A stretch of DNA of 64,000 nucleotides from Paraburkholderia sprentiae WSM5005 (GCF_001865575.2 NZ_CP017561.2:1612001-1676000), one strand, 5' to 3'. Numbered from the stretch's first letter, positions 53,343 through 62,678 are shown. The notes: generated by a model not told the origin, from the sequence alone. Translations and numbers: made by a program.

Positions 53343-54209
53343 TCATGCGACGCTCATCCGGTCGCGCTCGACATTGAACGCGAAGCTGCGCTCGAAATCG
53401 CCGGGCCGCACGATCCGGTGCGAGCCGTTGTCGTCGCTGCGCTCGGCGACCGCGACGCCGATCACGTCGCCATAGGCGGCAACGCGCAGCGCGGTGGTGC
53501 TGCGGGTGCCATAGTCCGGCGATTCGATGAACGCCGCCGACAGCACGCGCTCGCGCTCGAGCGCAATGCCGGTCGACGGCAATTCGTCGTCGCGCGCGAG
53601 CCGTGGATCGCGCATCAGATCGATCAACCGTTCGAGCGGCGGCATCGCATCACGCGCGAGCAGCGTGGAGAGCTCCCCGCGCTTTCTGACGAGCTTCGGC
53701 CACGGCGTATCGAGCACCGCGTTCGAGATGCCGTGCGTGCCCGGCGCGAGCAGCGCGGGCCCGCTGTCGCCGTCGACGCTGCCCCGATTGCAGTACCACG
53801 CGAGCTCCCGACGCGTCCAGTCGCCGACCAGCAGATTGAAGCCGTTGTAGATGTCGCCGGTCTGCGCGACGTGCTGCAGATAGGCGAGCGGCGTCTCGTG
53901 CGGATTGCCGTCGTCGTCGCGCGCGGCGCTGGTCAGCCAGTCACTCACGAGTGTGCCGCGGGTCGGTGCATCGGCGCGCATTTCGCCCGGCGCGCGGTAA
54001 TTGGTCAGCGCGGCGAAGCGGCCGTCGCGCGACAGCCCGAGCCACGTGCCGCCGCCCACGAGGTCGCGGCCCGCCAGCACGGCCGGCGCGTCGCGCCACC
54101 AGCCGATCGGCTCGGCCGTGCGGCGGAAGAACTCGTCGCGATTGGCGGCGAGCGTGAACAGCGGACCATCGAGCGCATCAGGTCGCCAGTCGAATACGAT
54201 CAGGCACAT
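53343..54209 (-). CDS. NRDE (TANGO2-like) family protein
   Basis: 288 residues beginning MCLIVFDWRPD with the conserved Cys2, followed by the family-naming stretch FTLAANRDEFFRR, then GGGTWLGLSRDGRFAALTNY. TANGO2 relatives are linked to haem trafficking and lipid or Golgi phenotypes in eukaryotes; the bacterial role is undefined. Start ATG 54209 has GGGAG about ten bases upstream. It is separated from ygfZ by a terminator. Confidence 0.92.
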   Translation of the reverse strand: MCLIVFDWRPDALDGPLFTLAANRDEFFRRTAEPIGWWRDAPAVLAGRDLVGGGTWLGLSRDGRFAALTNYRAPGEMRADAPTRGTLVSDWLTSAARDDDGNPHETPLAYLQHVAQTGDIYNGFNLLVGDWTRRELAWYCNRGSVDGDSGPALLAPGTHGISNAVLDTPWPKLVRKRGELSTLLARDAMPPLERLIDLMRDPRLARDDELPSTGIALERERVLSAAFIESPDYGTRSTTALRVAAYGDVIGVAVAERSDDNGSHRIVRPGDFERSFAFNVERDRMSVA

Positions 54210-54320
54210 CGGGGGCGCGTCTCCCGGTCAGAGCATCGGGCGGCCGCCTGATGCAAAGGCAGGCCGCTAAAGAAAGCGGCAAAAAACGGACGAGCATAAA
54301 GCAGCCAATCAGCAGCCAAT

Positions 54321-54350
54321 AAAAAACGGCGCCCTATTGCGCCGCCTTTT
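54321..54350 (-). terminator. Terminator after ygfZ
   Basis: On the minus strand a stem CGGCGC / GCGCCG (54344-54339 and 54332-54327) with a six-base loop is followed by six T (54326-54321). It ends the ygfZ transcript before the NRDE gene. Confidence 0.75.
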
Positions 54351-54364
54351 ACCGTGACCGATGC

Positions 54365-55417
54365 TCAGACCTCGGCCGGCAACCCGTAGGGCAGCGTCAG
54401 GAAGCGCAGCGCGGGGCCGTCGGCCGCGCCGACATGCACGCTGCCGCTGCCCAGCGCCGTGAGCTTGATCTCGACCAGCAGATCGACACCGTCGCCGTGT
54501 GCCGACGCCGCGTTGACGATCATTCCGCACGGCTGGCCCGGGTCATCGGAGTGAAACAGTTCGGCGCCGGGGCGGACCGTGTCCAGTTCGCCGGCGACGT
54601 TGGCGAGCGACGTGCGTCGCTTGATCGTGCCGCGATACTGGCTGCGTGCAACCACTTCCTGACCCGGATAGCAGCCCTTGCGGAAATTGACCGCGCCGAG
54701 CACGTCGAAGTTGACCATTTGCGGCACGAACTGATCGACGACCGGCTGCGTGATGCGCGGTTCGCCCGCGCGGATGTCGAGCCAGTCCCACACCGCCGGC
54801 GACACGCGCGCGAGCTTGCCATCGAGCGACGGCAGCACTGCCTCGACTTGCGCCTTCGGCCCGATCCACAGATAGCGCAGCCGCTCCAAGGCGTCCGGCA
54901 CGCGAATCAGCGTGCCCGCCGCGCCGTCGACCTGCACGTGCACACCGTCGGGCAGCGCGTCGAACACGCCGGACAGTGCGCTGCGCACGTCGCCCGCGAG
55001 GCCGATCACCGCGAGCTCGCCGCTCACGTCCGCGAGCTTGGCCTTCGCGCGCAGCACGAACATCGACAAGCGCTTTTGCACCGCGGCCTGCACGTCTTTC
55101 GACACCAGCAGGCGGATCGTGTCGCCGCTGCGCCAGCTCAGAAACGACGCGAGCAGCCGCCCCTTGGCCGAGCAGTAGCCGGCGAGGCGCGCGTTCGCGG
55201 CATCGAGGTGCTGGATGTCGTTGGTCAGCTGGGCGTGCAGGAAGCTCGCTGCGTCGTCGCCGGTCGTGTCGATCACGCCGAACTGCGGCAACGGCATGTA
55301 GGCGCCGCGCTCGAGCACCGCGGTGAATTCTTGGGCCGACGGGCGCGGCAGGACGGGCAGGGCGGCGGGAGGGTGAGCTGAAGCGTTGCCAGATGCACTA
55401 ACGAGCGGTGTGTTCAT
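54365..55417 (-). CDS. ygfZ: Folate-binding protein YgfZ (GcvT-like)
   Basis: 350 residues. The diagnostic YgfZ motif KGCYPGQEVVARSQYRGTIK with the reactive Cys is present near residue 255. The N-terminal part FGVIDTTGDDAASFLHAQLTNDIQH matches GcvT-fold tetrahydrofolate-binding domains. YgfZ supports repair or assembly of certain iron-sulfur enzymes such as MiaB. ATG 55417 has GGAA upstream; a minus-strand TATAAT lies about 56 bases further up. Confidence 0.95.
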   Translation of the reverse strand: MNTPLVSASGNASAHPPAALPVLPRPSAQEFTAVLERGAYMPLPQFGVIDTTGDDAASFLHAQLTNDIQHLDAANARLAGYCSAKGRLLASFLSWRSGDTIRLLVSKDVQAAVQKRLSMFVLRAKAKLADVSGELAVIGLAGDVRSALSGVFDALPDGVHVQVDGAAGTLIRVPDALERLRYLWIGPKAQVEAVLPSLDGKLARVSPAVWDWLDIRAGEPRITQPVVDQFVPQMVNFDVLGAVNFRKGCYPGQEVVARSQYRGTIKRRTSLANVAGELDTVRPGAELFHSDDPGQPCGMIVNAASAHGDGVDLLVEIKLTALGSGSVHVGAADGPALRFLTLPYGLPAEV

Positions 55418-55785
55418 GGATTCCGGGAACAGTCAGTTCTGACTTGGGCTAGGCAAAGAGTCATTATATTCAGTCCAGCCCTATCGCGTTTCACATGTCC
55501 CTGGCGAGGGAAGGTTTCCGCGACATTACGCAGCAGGGGTTTGACCGTTACAGCTCAACATCTGAGCTGTGTCGTGACGGCGCACGACTCGAGTAGCATC
55601 AGACCGGCGCCAGCGGATTTCACATCGTTGTTTCCGGCCGTGACCATCTTGCGCCCGCATCTATACAATACAGGTCGCAAAAGGCCGAAAGGGCTGCAGA
55701 ACGGCACCGTCTCCAAGTTGACCGACGCAAGACTTTCCCGTTAAAAATCAGTTCGTTGCCATCTAAACGCTAATTCCTTCCTGTC
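55418..55785. other. Divergent intergenic region ygfZ / mltG
   Basis: A 368-base gap with no convincing gene. It carries a minus-strand TATAAT for ygfZ (55473-55478), a plus-strand TACAAT (55663-55668) that could serve mltG, and AT-richer sequence near both. Confidence 0.5.
55473..55478 (-). promoter_or_regulatory. -10 hexamer (TATAAT) of ygfZ
   Basis: Perfect TATAAT on the minus strand within GAATATAATGAC, 55 bases before the ygfZ ATG. No clear -35 at 17 bases. Confidence 0.5.
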
Positions 55786-56796
55786 GTGTCCCTTCTGAAG
55801 AAAAGTTTCGTCGCCGGCGCGCTTGTCGTTGTGCTGGCCGCGGCGGCCATCGCCGCTGCATATCACTGGGCCACCCGCCCGCTCGAATTGACCCCGGCGC
55901 AACTCGACGTCACCGTCAAGCCGCACAGCAGTTTGCGCAGCGTCGCGCTGCAGCTCAATCGCGGCGGCGTGCCGGTCGAGCCCGAGCTGTTCATCGCGAT
56001 GACGCGGGTGCTCGGCCTACAAAGCGAGCTGAAGTCCGGCAATTACGAGTTCAAAAGCGGCATCACGCCCTACGAGGTGCTGCAGAAAATTGCGCGCGGC
56101 GACGTCAACGAATATGTGGCGACGGTCATCGAAGGCTGGACCTTCAAGCATATGCGCGCCGAGCTGGACGCGAATCCCGCGCTCAAGCACGATACGCTCG
56201 GCATGAGCGACGCCGACCTGATGAGTGCGATCGGCGCGCCCGAGGCGTCGATCGGCAACGGCGAAGGGCTCTTCTTCCCGGATACCTACCTGTTCGACAA
56301 GGGCACGAGCGACCTCGACATCTACCGCCGCGCGTACCGGCTGATGCGCGTGCGTCTCGATGAGGCGTGGCTCGCGCGCGCGCCGAACCTGCCATACAAA
56401 ACCCCGTACGACGCGCTGACGATGGCGTCGATCATCGAAAAGGAAACCGGCAAGCCGTCCGACCGGGCGCTCGTCGCCGCGGTGTTCGCCAACCGTCTGC
56501 GCGCGGGCATGCCGCTGCAGACGGACCCGACGGTGATCTACGGGATGGGCGAGAGCTACACCGGCCACATCAGGAAGAAAGACCTGCAGACCGACACTCC
56601 CTACAATACCTACACCCGCATGGGCTTGCCGCCGACGCCGATCTCGCTGCCGAGCGTCGCGTCGCTGCAGGCGGCGATGAACCCGGCGCAGACCAACGCG
56701 CTGTACTTCGTGTCGCGCGGCGACGGCAGCAGCATCTTTTCTGACACCCTCGGCGAACACAACAAGGCCGTGGACAAATACATTCGAGGGCAATGA
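55786..56796 (+). CDS. mltG: Endolytic murein transglycosylase
   Basis: 336 residues, from GTG 55786 that places one membrane anchor ([20 protein letters not shown]) near the N-terminus. YceG-domain motifs: [13 protein letters not shown], the catalytic Glu in [40 protein letters not shown] and the final DNPYTY-like stretch [17 protein letters not shown]. It cuts nascent glycan strands and limits their length at the inner membrane. The GTG lacks an obvious ribosome site, but no alternative fits. Overlaps tmk by four bases. Confidence 0.96.
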   Translation: MSLLKKSFVAGALVVVLAAAAIAAAYHWATRPLELTPAQLDVTVKPHSSLRSVALQLNRGGVPVEPELFIAMTRVLGLQSELKSGNYEFKSGITPYEVLQKIARGDVNEYVATVIEGWTFKHMRAELDANPALKHDTLGMSDADLMSAIGAPEASIGNGEGLFFPDTYLFDKGTSDLDIYRRAYRLMRVRLDEAWLARAPNLPYKTPYDALTMASIIEKETGKPSDRALVAAVFANRLRAGMPLQTDPTVIYGMGESYTGHIRKKDLQTDTPYNTYTRMGLPPTPISLPSVASLQAAMNPAQTNALYFVSRGDGSSIFSDTLGEHNKAVDKYIRGQ

Positions 56797-57416
56797 TGGC
56801 GCGCGGCAAATTCATTACGTTTGAAGGCATCGACGGCGCGGGCAAGACCACCCATCTGGCCTGGTTCCGCGAACGGCTCGAGGTCAGGCTCGCGCCGAGC
56901 GGCCGCTCGGTCGTGATGACGCGCGAGCCGGGCGGCACGCCGCTTGGCGAGCAGATCCGCGAGATCGTGCTGCACCAGAAGATGGACCTCGAAACCGAGG
57001 CGCTATTGATGTTCGCGTTGCGCCGCCAGCATCTGGCCGAGGTGATCGAGCCGGCTCTCGCGCGCGGCGACTGGGTGCTGTCCGACCGTTTCACCGACGC
57101 CACTTTTGCATACCAGGGCGGCGGCCGCGGCTTGCCGCGCGACAAGCTGGAGGCGCTCGAGCGCTGGGTGCAAGGCGGTTTCCAACCCGACTTGACCGTG
57201 CTGTTCGACTTGCCGCCGGCTATCGCGAACGAGCGGCGCAACGCGGCGCGCAATCCTGATCGTTTTGAGAGCGAGTCTGAAGCGTTTTTCGAGCGCACGC
57301 GTGCGGAATACATGCGCCGTGCCGACGAAGCGCCGTATCGATTCGCTATCATCGACTCTTCGCAGAGCATCGTGCGAATCCAGAAGCAGCTTGAGGAATT
57401 GATTGCAACGCTCTGA
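56793..57416 (+). CDS. tmk: Thymidylate kinase
   Basis: Phosphorylates dTMP to dTDP. 207 residues. P-loop [18 protein letters not shown], the dTMP site [14 protein letters not shown] and the [16 protein letters not shown] motif are all present; a LID-like region rich in Arg is in [18 protein letters not shown] 56793 overlaps the mltG stop; a second ATG at 56796 is equally possible. The mltG-tmk-holB order is widely conserved. Confidence 0.97.
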   Translation: MMARGKFITFEGIDGAGKTTHLAWFRERLEVRLAPSGRSVVMTREPGGTPLGEQIREIVLHQKMDLETEALLMFALRRQHLAEVIEPALARGDWVLSDRFTDATFAYQGGGRGLPRDKLEALERWVQGGFQPDLTVLFDLPPAIANERRNAARNPDRFESESEAFFERTRAEYMRRADEAPYRFAIIDSSQSIVRIQKQLEELIATL

Positions 57417-57510
57417 TTTCAAAGCAATATAAGCTGTTGTTATGCCGGCGCTCGAAGTTCGTGCAATATCTGAAACAACACGCTGATCCTTTTGATCCAA
57501 AAGATAAACG

Positions 57511-58545
57511 ATGATCTATCCGTGGCAAGCCGATGACTGGAACCGCCTGCAGCAACTGCGCGCCCACTGGCCGCACGCGTTGTTGCTGCACGGCCAGGCG
57601 GGCATCGGCAAACTGCGCTTCGCGCAGCACCTCGCGCAAGGTCTGCTGTGCGAGGCGCCGCAGCCGAACGGCGGGCCGTGCGGCGCGTGCGTGGCCTGCA
57701 ACTGGTTCGCCCAGGGCAATCATCCCGACTACCGTATCGTCGTGCCGGAGGCGCTCGCCGGGGAAGCCGGTCCGGCGAACGCGACGAACGGCGCCGACGA
57801 CAAAGCCGATGGCGACGAAGGCAAGAAGACCCGCGCGCCGAGCAAGGAAATCAAGATCGAACAAATCCGCGGCCTGCTCGACTTCGTCGGCGTCGGTTCG
57901 CATCGCGGCGGCGCGCGCGTGGTGGTGGTGTATCCGGCCGAGGCGCTTAACGTCGCGGCCGCCAATGCATTGTTGAAGACGCTCGAAGAGCCGCCCGCGG
58001 GCGTCGTGTTCCTGATGGTGTCAGCGCGCATCGACCGTTTGCTGCCGACCATCATCAGCCGCTGCCGTCAATGGCCCATGAGCGTGCCCGCGCCTGACAC
58101 CGCGGCGCAATGGCTCGCCGCGCAAGGCGTCGGCGATGCCGCCGCGCTGCTTGCCGAAGCGGGCGGCGCGCCGCTCGCCGCGCTCGCGCTCGCCAGCGAC
58201 GAAAACCGTCCGCTGCGCGACTGGACGATCAAGCAGCTCGCGGCCGGCGCCGGGTGCGACGCATTCGCGTGCGGCGAGGCGCTGCAGAAGCTGCCGGTGC
58301 CGCTCGTGCTCGGCTGGCTGCAGCGCTGGACGTACGACCTGCTCGCGCAGCGCACCGCCGGCGCGCCGCGCTATTTTCCGCAGGCCTCGGCCGCGCTCGC
58401 GCGCTGCGCCGCGCAGGCCGACGCGCATGCATTCGCGCGTTTTTTGCGCACCGTCACGCGCCAGCGCGCCGTCGAAAACCATCCGCTGAACGCGCGGCTC
58501 GTGTTCGAGGAACTGTTCATCGGCTATCGCGCGCTGTTTGCGTGA
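57511..58545 (+). CDS. holB: DNA polymerase III subunit delta prime
   Basis: Clamp-loader subunit, 344 residues. N-terminal AAA+ core with [19 protein letters not shown] and the zinc-module Cys in [19 protein letters not shown], then [20 protein letters not shown] and the SRC sensor in TIISRCRQW. The middle has an extra Gly/Asp/Lys-rich insert ([20 protein letters not shown]), seen in Burkholderiaceae. An inverted repeat CTTTTG-ATC-CAAAAG (57489-57503) lies just before the ATG and could affect initiation. Confidence 0.95.
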   Translation: MIYPWQADDWNRLQQLRAHWPHALLLHGQAGIGKLRFAQHLAQGLLCEAPQPNGGPCGACVACNWFAQGNHPDYRIVVPEALAGEAGPANATNGADDKADGDEGKKTRAPSKEIKIEQIRGLLDFVGVGSHRGGARVVVVYPAEALNVAAANALLKTLEEPPAGVVFLMVSARIDRLLPTIISRCRQWPMSVPAPDTAAQWLAAQGVGDAAALLAEAGGAPLAALALASDENRPLRDWTIKQLAAGAGCDAFACGEALQKLPVPLVLGWLQRWTYDLLAQRTAGAPRYFPQASAALARCAAQADAHAFARFLRTVTRQRAVENHPLNARLVFEELFIGYRALFA

Positions 58546-58595
58546 GCCCGCAGCCGGGAAGCCTTTCCGTCTTTTCTCATCCAAGCCATCTCACC

Positions 58596-59111
58596 ATGAG
58601 CCTTTCCTACCGCGATGCCACGCTCGACGATCTGCCCGCGATCGTCGCCATCTACAATTCGACGATCGCGTCGCGCCGCGTCACCGCGGACCTCGAACCG
58701 GTCAGCGTCGAAAGCCGGCATGCATGGTTTCACGCGCACGTCCCGCACAAGCGACCGCTGTGGGTGGTCGAGGATCCGAACCAGGCAGGCCGCGTGATCG
58801 CGTGGCTCAGCTTTTCCGATTTTTATGGCCGGCCGGCCTATCAGCGCACCGCCGAAGTCAGCATCTATCTCGACGAAAGCGCGCGCGGCCAAGGGCTCGG
58901 CAAGCAACTGCTGGCCGCATCGCTCGACGCGGCGCCCGGTCTGGGCATCGACACCGTGCTCGGCTTCGTATTCGGTCACAATGAAGCGAGCGTGCGGCTG
59001 TTCCGCGGCTTCGGCTTCGACGCATGGGGCACGCTGCCGCGGGTGGCGGTGCTGGACGGCGTCGAGCGCGATCTGGTGATTCTCGGCAAGCGCCTCGCGC
59101 ACGCCAATTGA
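58596..59111 (+). CDS. GNAT family N-acetyltransferase (phosphinothricin-acetyltransferase-like)
   Basis: 171 residues, opening [22 protein letters not shown], then [20 protein letters not shown] and the acetyl-CoA loop [12 protein letters not shown], and [18 protein letters not shown]. This layout fits the PAT/MnaT group that acetylates phosphinothricin, methionine sulfone-like or other small amines. It sits between holB and tatD, where a PilZ gene is found in several other proteobacteria. ATG 58596 is set by domain start; no strong ribosome site is seen. Confidence 0.92.
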   Translation: MSLSYRDATLDDLPAIVAIYNSTIASRRVTADLEPVSVESRHAWFHAHVPHKRPLWVVEDPNQAGRVIAWLSFSDFYGRPAYQRTAEVSIYLDESARGQGLGKQLLAASLDAAPGLGIDTVLGFVFGHNEASVRLFRGFGFDAWGTLPRVAVLDGVERDLVILGKRLAHAN

Positions 59112-59140
59112 GCGCAAGCTTTTTTTCGCAGGACCTGACC

Positions 59141-59932
59141 ATGTTTGTCGATTCGCACTGCCATATCAACTTCGAAGGACTCGCTGACCGTCTGCCGCAA
59201 CTGCTCGAGAACATGCGCAGCCATTCGGTCTCGCACGCGCTGTGCGTCTCGGTGGATCTCGAAACGCTGCCATCGGTGCTGGACATCGCCAGCCGCTATG
59301 ACAACGTGTACGCGTCGGTCGGCGTGCATCCCGATCATGAGCACATGCGCGAGCCGAGCGTGGCTGAGCTGGTCGAACTGGCCGGGCATCCGAAGGTCGT
59401 CGCGATCGGCGAAACCGGGCTCGACTACTACCGCCTCGAAGGCCGCTCGATCGCCGACATGGAGTGGCAGCGCGAGCGCTTTCGCACGCACATCCGCGCC
59501 GCGCACGCGACGAACAAGCCGCTGATCATCCACACGCGTTCGTCGTCGGAAGATACGTTGCGCATCATGGCCGAGGAGCGCGCGGGCGAGCCGGGCGGCG
59601 TCATGCATTGCTTCACCGAGCCGTGGGCCATCGCCGAGCAGGCGCTCGCGCAGAATTTTTACATTTCGCTGTCGGGCATCGTCACGTTCAAGAACGCGAC
59701 CGACGTGCAGGAGGTCGCGCGCCGCGTGCCGCTCGAGCGTTTGCTGATCGAAACCGACTCGCCGTACCTGGCGCCCGTGCCGTATCGCGGCAAACCGAAT
59801 GAACCTGCGTATGTCAGTTATGTCGGACGCTTCATCGCGCAGCAACGCGAGATGCCGGACGAGGCGCTGGCCGCCGCCACGACACAAAACTTCTTCAGGC
59901 TGTTCGGAATCGCCGCACCGGTCGGAATCTGA
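59141..59932 (+). CDS. TatD family deoxyribonuclease
   Basis: 263 residues, ATG 59141 with AGGA about eight bases upstream. Metal-site residues of the amidohydrolase-like TIM barrel are in FVDSHCHINF (HxH), ETGLDYYR, IIHTRSSSEDT, MHCFTE and ETDSPYLAPVPYRGKPNEP. Family enzymes are 3'-5' exonucleases in DNA repair or turnover. Its usual place after holB supports the call. The next gene begins 52 bases later. Confidence 0.95.
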   Translation: MFVDSHCHINFEGLADRLPQLLENMRSHSVSHALCVSVDLETLPSVLDIASRYDNVYASVGVHPDHEHMREPSVAELVELAGHPKVVAIGETGLDYYRLEGRSIADMEWQRERFRTHIRAAHATNKPLIIHTRSSSEDTLRIMAEERAGEPGGVMHCFTEPWAIAEQALAQNFYISLSGIVTFKNATDVQEVARRVPLERLLIETDSPYLAPVPYRGKPNEPAYVSYVGRFIAQQREMPDEALAAATTQNFFRLFGIAAPVGI

Positions 59933-59960
59933 TCGAGAAAGCCGAATAACATCAAATGGA

Positions 59961-59975
59961 TAGGAAAGTTTCCTA
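59961..59975. promoter_or_regulatory. Palindrome just upstream of ankyrin gene
   Basis: TAGGAAA (59961-59967), G, TTTCCTA (59969-59975): a perfect odd palindrome ending ten bases before the ATG at 59985. It includes the only purine-rich ribosome-site-like bases (AGGAAAG), so it could act as an operator or hide the ribosome site in a hairpin. Confidence 0.45.
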
Positions 59976-59984
59976 AAGTACTAT

Positions 59985-60707
59985 ATGAAAAAATTTTCGA
60001 CGTCTTCCGCTGATTTGCAACCGCTGTCCGCCGGGCCGGCCGCCCGGGCTCTCGCGCCGGCGCGCCGTCTCGCGTGCGCCGCCGCGCTCGTGTGCGCGGC
60101 GCTGGTCGCGGTGCCCGCGCATGCGGCGCCGATCGACTCGCTGATCAAGGCGGTCAAGTTCGACGACGTCGACGGCGTCAACAAGCTGCTCGCGAAAGGC
60201 ATGGACCCGAACAGCATCGACAATCAGGGCATGCCGCTCCTCGTGATCGCCGCGCGCGAGAAATCGGACAAGGTCGCGGCCGCGCTGCTCGCGAACCCGA
60301 AGACCGACGTCGAGATTCAGGACAAGGCCGGCGAAAACGCGCTGATGATGGCGTCGCTGGTGGGCGACCTGAACTTCGTGAATCTGCTGATCGCGAAGGA
60401 CGCCGAAGTCAACAAGAAGGGCTGGGCGCCGCTGCACTACGCGGCCGCGAATGGCCACGACGACATCGTCAAGGTGCTGCTCGATCACTCGGCCTACGTC
60501 GACGCGGGTTCGCCCAACGGCACCACGCCGCTGATGATGGCCGCGCGCGGCGGCCACGTGTCGACCGTCAAGCTGCTGCTCGACAACGGCGCGGACCTGT
60601 CGGTGAAAAACCAGATCGGCATGACCGCGCTCGATTTCGCGAAGACCTACAAGGAACCGGACGTCGTCGAAGGACTCACGGCGCGCATGCAGCAGCAGAA
60701 GCAATGA
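59985..60707 (+). CDS. Exported ankyrin-repeat protein
   Basis: 240 residues with a long basic signal region and cleavage likely after VPAHAAP (about residue 45). The mature part carries five or so ankyrin repeats: LLAKGMDPNSIDNQGMPLLV, the VEIQDKAGENALMMAS unit, KGWAPLHYAAANGHDDIVKV, TTPLMMAARGGHVSTVKLLL and GMTALDFAKTYKE. Ankyrin proteins of this size are periplasmic binding scaffolds; some bacterial ones act as immunity or catalase-associated (AnkB) proteins. No catalase or effector is next to it. It lies 191 bases before the Rap1a/Tai-type gene. Confidence 0.92.
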   Translation: MKKFSTSSADLQPLSAGPAARALAPARRLACAAALVCAALVAVPAHAAPIDSLIKAVKFDDVDGVNKLLAKGMDPNSIDNQGMPLLVIAAREKSDKVAAALLANPKTDVEIQDKAGENALMMASLVGDLNFVNLLIAKDAEVNKKGWAPLHYAAANGHDDIVKVLLDHSAYVDAGSPNGTTPLMMAARGGHVSTVKLLLDNGADLSVKNQIGMTALDFAKTYKEPDVVEGLTARMQQQKQ

Positions 60708-60825
60708 CGCTGACGGCAGGCGGTGCGGTGCGCCCGCGAGGCGGTGCCGTTTTGCCGCCGTTGTGTCCGCTGTGCGCGGCAACTGGCCTGCTGCCGCCGC
60801 GTAAAACAGTGCAGAATGACGACTT

Positions 60826-60847
60826 CGGCGCGCCGCATGGCGCGCCG
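60826..60847. repeat. GC-rich hairpin between ankyrin and Rap1a/Tai-type genes
   Basis: Nine-base perfect arms CGGCGCGCC / GGCGCGCCG around GCAT. No T-run follows, so it is not a standard terminator; it lies about 50 bases before the next start codon. Confidence 0.5.
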
Positions 60848-60898
60848 TCCGGACGCGGCAGAAAGACCGCGTGATAAACAACCCTGGAAAGGAACACC

Positions 60899-61255
60899 AT
60901 GCTGCGGGCTTTGATTTTCGCCGGCGCGCTTGCCTTGCCGCTTTCGGCAGCCGCGTTTACGGGAGGCGACCTCAACAAGCTGTGCACCAAGACGGACGTG
61001 GCGTCGCGTAGCGCCTGCGCGGCCTACATCGAAGGCGCGGCCGACGGTATCTTCAACACGATCGACGCGATCGGCGGCACCACCGGTCCGCGTGTCGGTC
61101 AGTACTTCTGCCTGCCGCCGGACGCGCGCTCGGCGCAGTTGACCGACGCGGTGCGCAAGTACATCGCCGAGAACCCGAATGCCGCGAGCTACAACGCGAG
61201 CACGGCGATTTCGCTGGGACTCGGCAAGGCGTTTCCGTGCAAGAGCGGCGGCTGA
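60899..61255 (+). CDS. Rap1a/Tai immunity-like exported protein
   Basis: 118 residues with a signal peptide ending AAAFTGG. ATG 60899 has GGAAAGGAA upstream. The pattern LNKLCTKTDVASRSACAAYIEG, then VGQYFCLPPDARSAQLTDAV and a final FPCKSGG, gives four Cys for two disulfides. This is the layout of Rap1a/Tai proteins that neutralise type VI secretion amidase effectors (Ssp1/Tae4-like). No effector or T6SS gene is visible here, so it may be an orphan immunity protein or a general member of this widespread small family. Confidence 0.8.
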   Translation: MLRALIFAGALALPLSAAAFTGGDLNKLCTKTDVASRSACAAYIEGAADGIFNTIDAIGGTTGPRVGQYFCLPPDARSAQLTDAVRKYIAENPNAASYNASTAISLGLGKAFPCKSGG

Positions 61256-61405
61256 TCGATCACCGCCGCGCATCGGAGAACCCGTTGTAACGCCCAGGCG
61301 CCGTCGTGCGCCGCGGGTGTCGAGGTCATCGCTCCGGCTGGGGGCGAGCCCCTCGGATATCAGTAGTCCCGCAGGCGCGCCGCCGCTCATCGAGTCCGGA
61401 GGAAG

Positions 61406-62638
61406 ATGCCCGTTATGCCGACTATCGACGACTTCTACCGCGTGGCCGCCGCGCCGCTGCATACGTGGTTCGGCGCGCTGATCGTGACGGCCATCGTGAC
61501 GGTCGTGGTCATCGGCATTCACCGCTTCGGCGCGCGCATCGTGATGCGTCTCGCGCGGCCGCATGCGGTGACGAGCGTCGTGCTGCGCTACATCGACAAG
61601 CCTTCGCTGTGCGCCCTCGTGATCCTCGTGTTCGCGTGGGTCTGGTCCGAGGCGCCCGATACCCTCAACTTCATCGAACTCATGCGCGACGTCACCGGCA
61701 TCGCGCTGATCGCCGCGCTCACGTGGCTGTCGGTGCGCTCGGCCGCGGCGATCGGCGAAGCGATCATCCGCGCCCATCCGCTCGATGCCGCCGATAACCT
61801 GCAGGCGCGCCGCATCCATACGCAGGCGCGCGTGCTTGCACGCTCGGTGATGATCGTGATCGTGATCATCGGGGTGGGCGGCGCGCTGATGACCTTGCCG
61901 AACGTGCGGCAGATCGGCGCGAGCCTGCTGGCGTCGGCCGGTGTCGCCGGTCTGGTCGCCGGTATCGCGGCGCGGCCGGTGCTCGGCAACCTGATCGCCG
62001 GTTTGCAGATCGCGCTGTCGCAGCCGATCCGCCTCGACGACGTCGTCGTGATCCAGAACGAGTGGGGGCGCATCGAGGAAATCACCGGCACTTACGTGTC
62101 GGTGCGGCTGTGGGACCAGCGCCGGCTGATCGTGCCGCTGCAATGGTTTATCGAAAATCCGTTCACGAACTGGACGCGCAGCAGCTCGCAAATCATCGGC
62201 ACCGTGTTCCTGTTCGTCGATTACCGGATGCCGCTGGCGCCGCTGCGCGAGGAGCTCGCGCGCATCGTCGAGAACGCTCCCGAGTGGGACCGCCGCGTGC
62301 AGGTGCTACAGGTGACGGACTGCAGCGAGCGCGCGATGCAATTGCGCGCGCTCGTCAGCGCGCCCGACTCCGGCCTCGCGTGGGACCTGCGCTGCCGCGT
62401 GCGCGAAGGGCTGCTCGATTTCGTTCACCGGCATTACCCGGAATATCTGCCGCGCGCGCGCGCCGAGGTGTCGGCGGAACTGGAGACCAGTGGCGCCGGC
62501 CCGAGCGACTGGCTGCCGCGCAGCCGGCAGGCGCCGGCCGGCAGCACCGCCGCGCATACCGAAGCCGATCCGGTGGCGAGCCGCATCGGCCGCACTGACG
62601 ACGCCGGGGTCGCGCAGAAGGCGAAAGAGCAGGCTTAG
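61406..62638 (+). CDS. MscS-type mechanosensitive channel
   Basis: 410 residues. Membrane helices lie near residues 22-42, 66-83, 93-110 and 145-165. The pore helix/MscS core follows: IGASLLASAGVAGLVAGIAA then RPVLGNLIAGLQIALSQPIR, and the beta domain VVVIQNEWGRIEEITGTYVS and PLQWFIENPFTNWTR. The C-terminal cytoplasmic part ends in a low-complexity tail. It would relieve hypo-osmotic stress. ATG 61406 sits very close to GGAGGA, so the in-frame ATG at 61415 may be the real start. Next to otsA, giving an osmoregulation pair. Confidence 0.93.
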   Translation: MPVMPTIDDFYRVAAAPLHTWFGALIVTAIVTVVVIGIHRFGARIVMRLARPHAVTSVVLRYIDKPSLCALVILVFAWVWSEAPDTLNFIELMRDVTGIALIAALTWLSVRSAAAIGEAIIRAHPLDAADNLQARRIHTQARVLARSVMIVIVIIGVGGALMTLPNVRQIGASLLASAGVAGLVAGIAARPVLGNLIAGLQIALSQPIRLDDVVVIQNEWGRIEEITGTYVSVRLWDQRRLIVPLQWFIENPFTNWTRSSSQIIGTVFLFVDYRMPLAPLREELARIVENAPEWDRRVQVLQVTDCSERAMQLRALVSAPDSGLAWDLRCRVREGLLDFVHRHYPEYLPRARAEVSAELETSGAGPSDWLPRSRQAPAGSTAAHTEADPVASRIGRTDDAGVAQKAKEQA

Positions 62639-62640
62639 CC

Positions 62641-62678
62641 GCGTATCGCGTATCGCGTATCGCGTATCGCGTATCGCG
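62641..62678 (+). repeat. Heptamer tandem repeat (GCGTATC)x5
   Basis: Five exact copies of GCGTATC followed by GCG, beginning two bases after the mscS-type stop codon. It lies in the 160-base gap before otsA. A short repeat of this kind is prone to copy-number change. Confidence 0.9.

Noticed and set aside
55541..55744. 67-codon open frame upstream of mltG
   Set aside because: No ribosome site, no recognisable features, and it overlaps the probable mltG promoter.
59982..59999. ATGAAAAAATTTTC as a fourth copy of the AT-rich box
   Set aside because: It consists of the ankyrin gene's start codon and Lys-Lys-Phe codons, lacks the second arm, and is best explained by coding.
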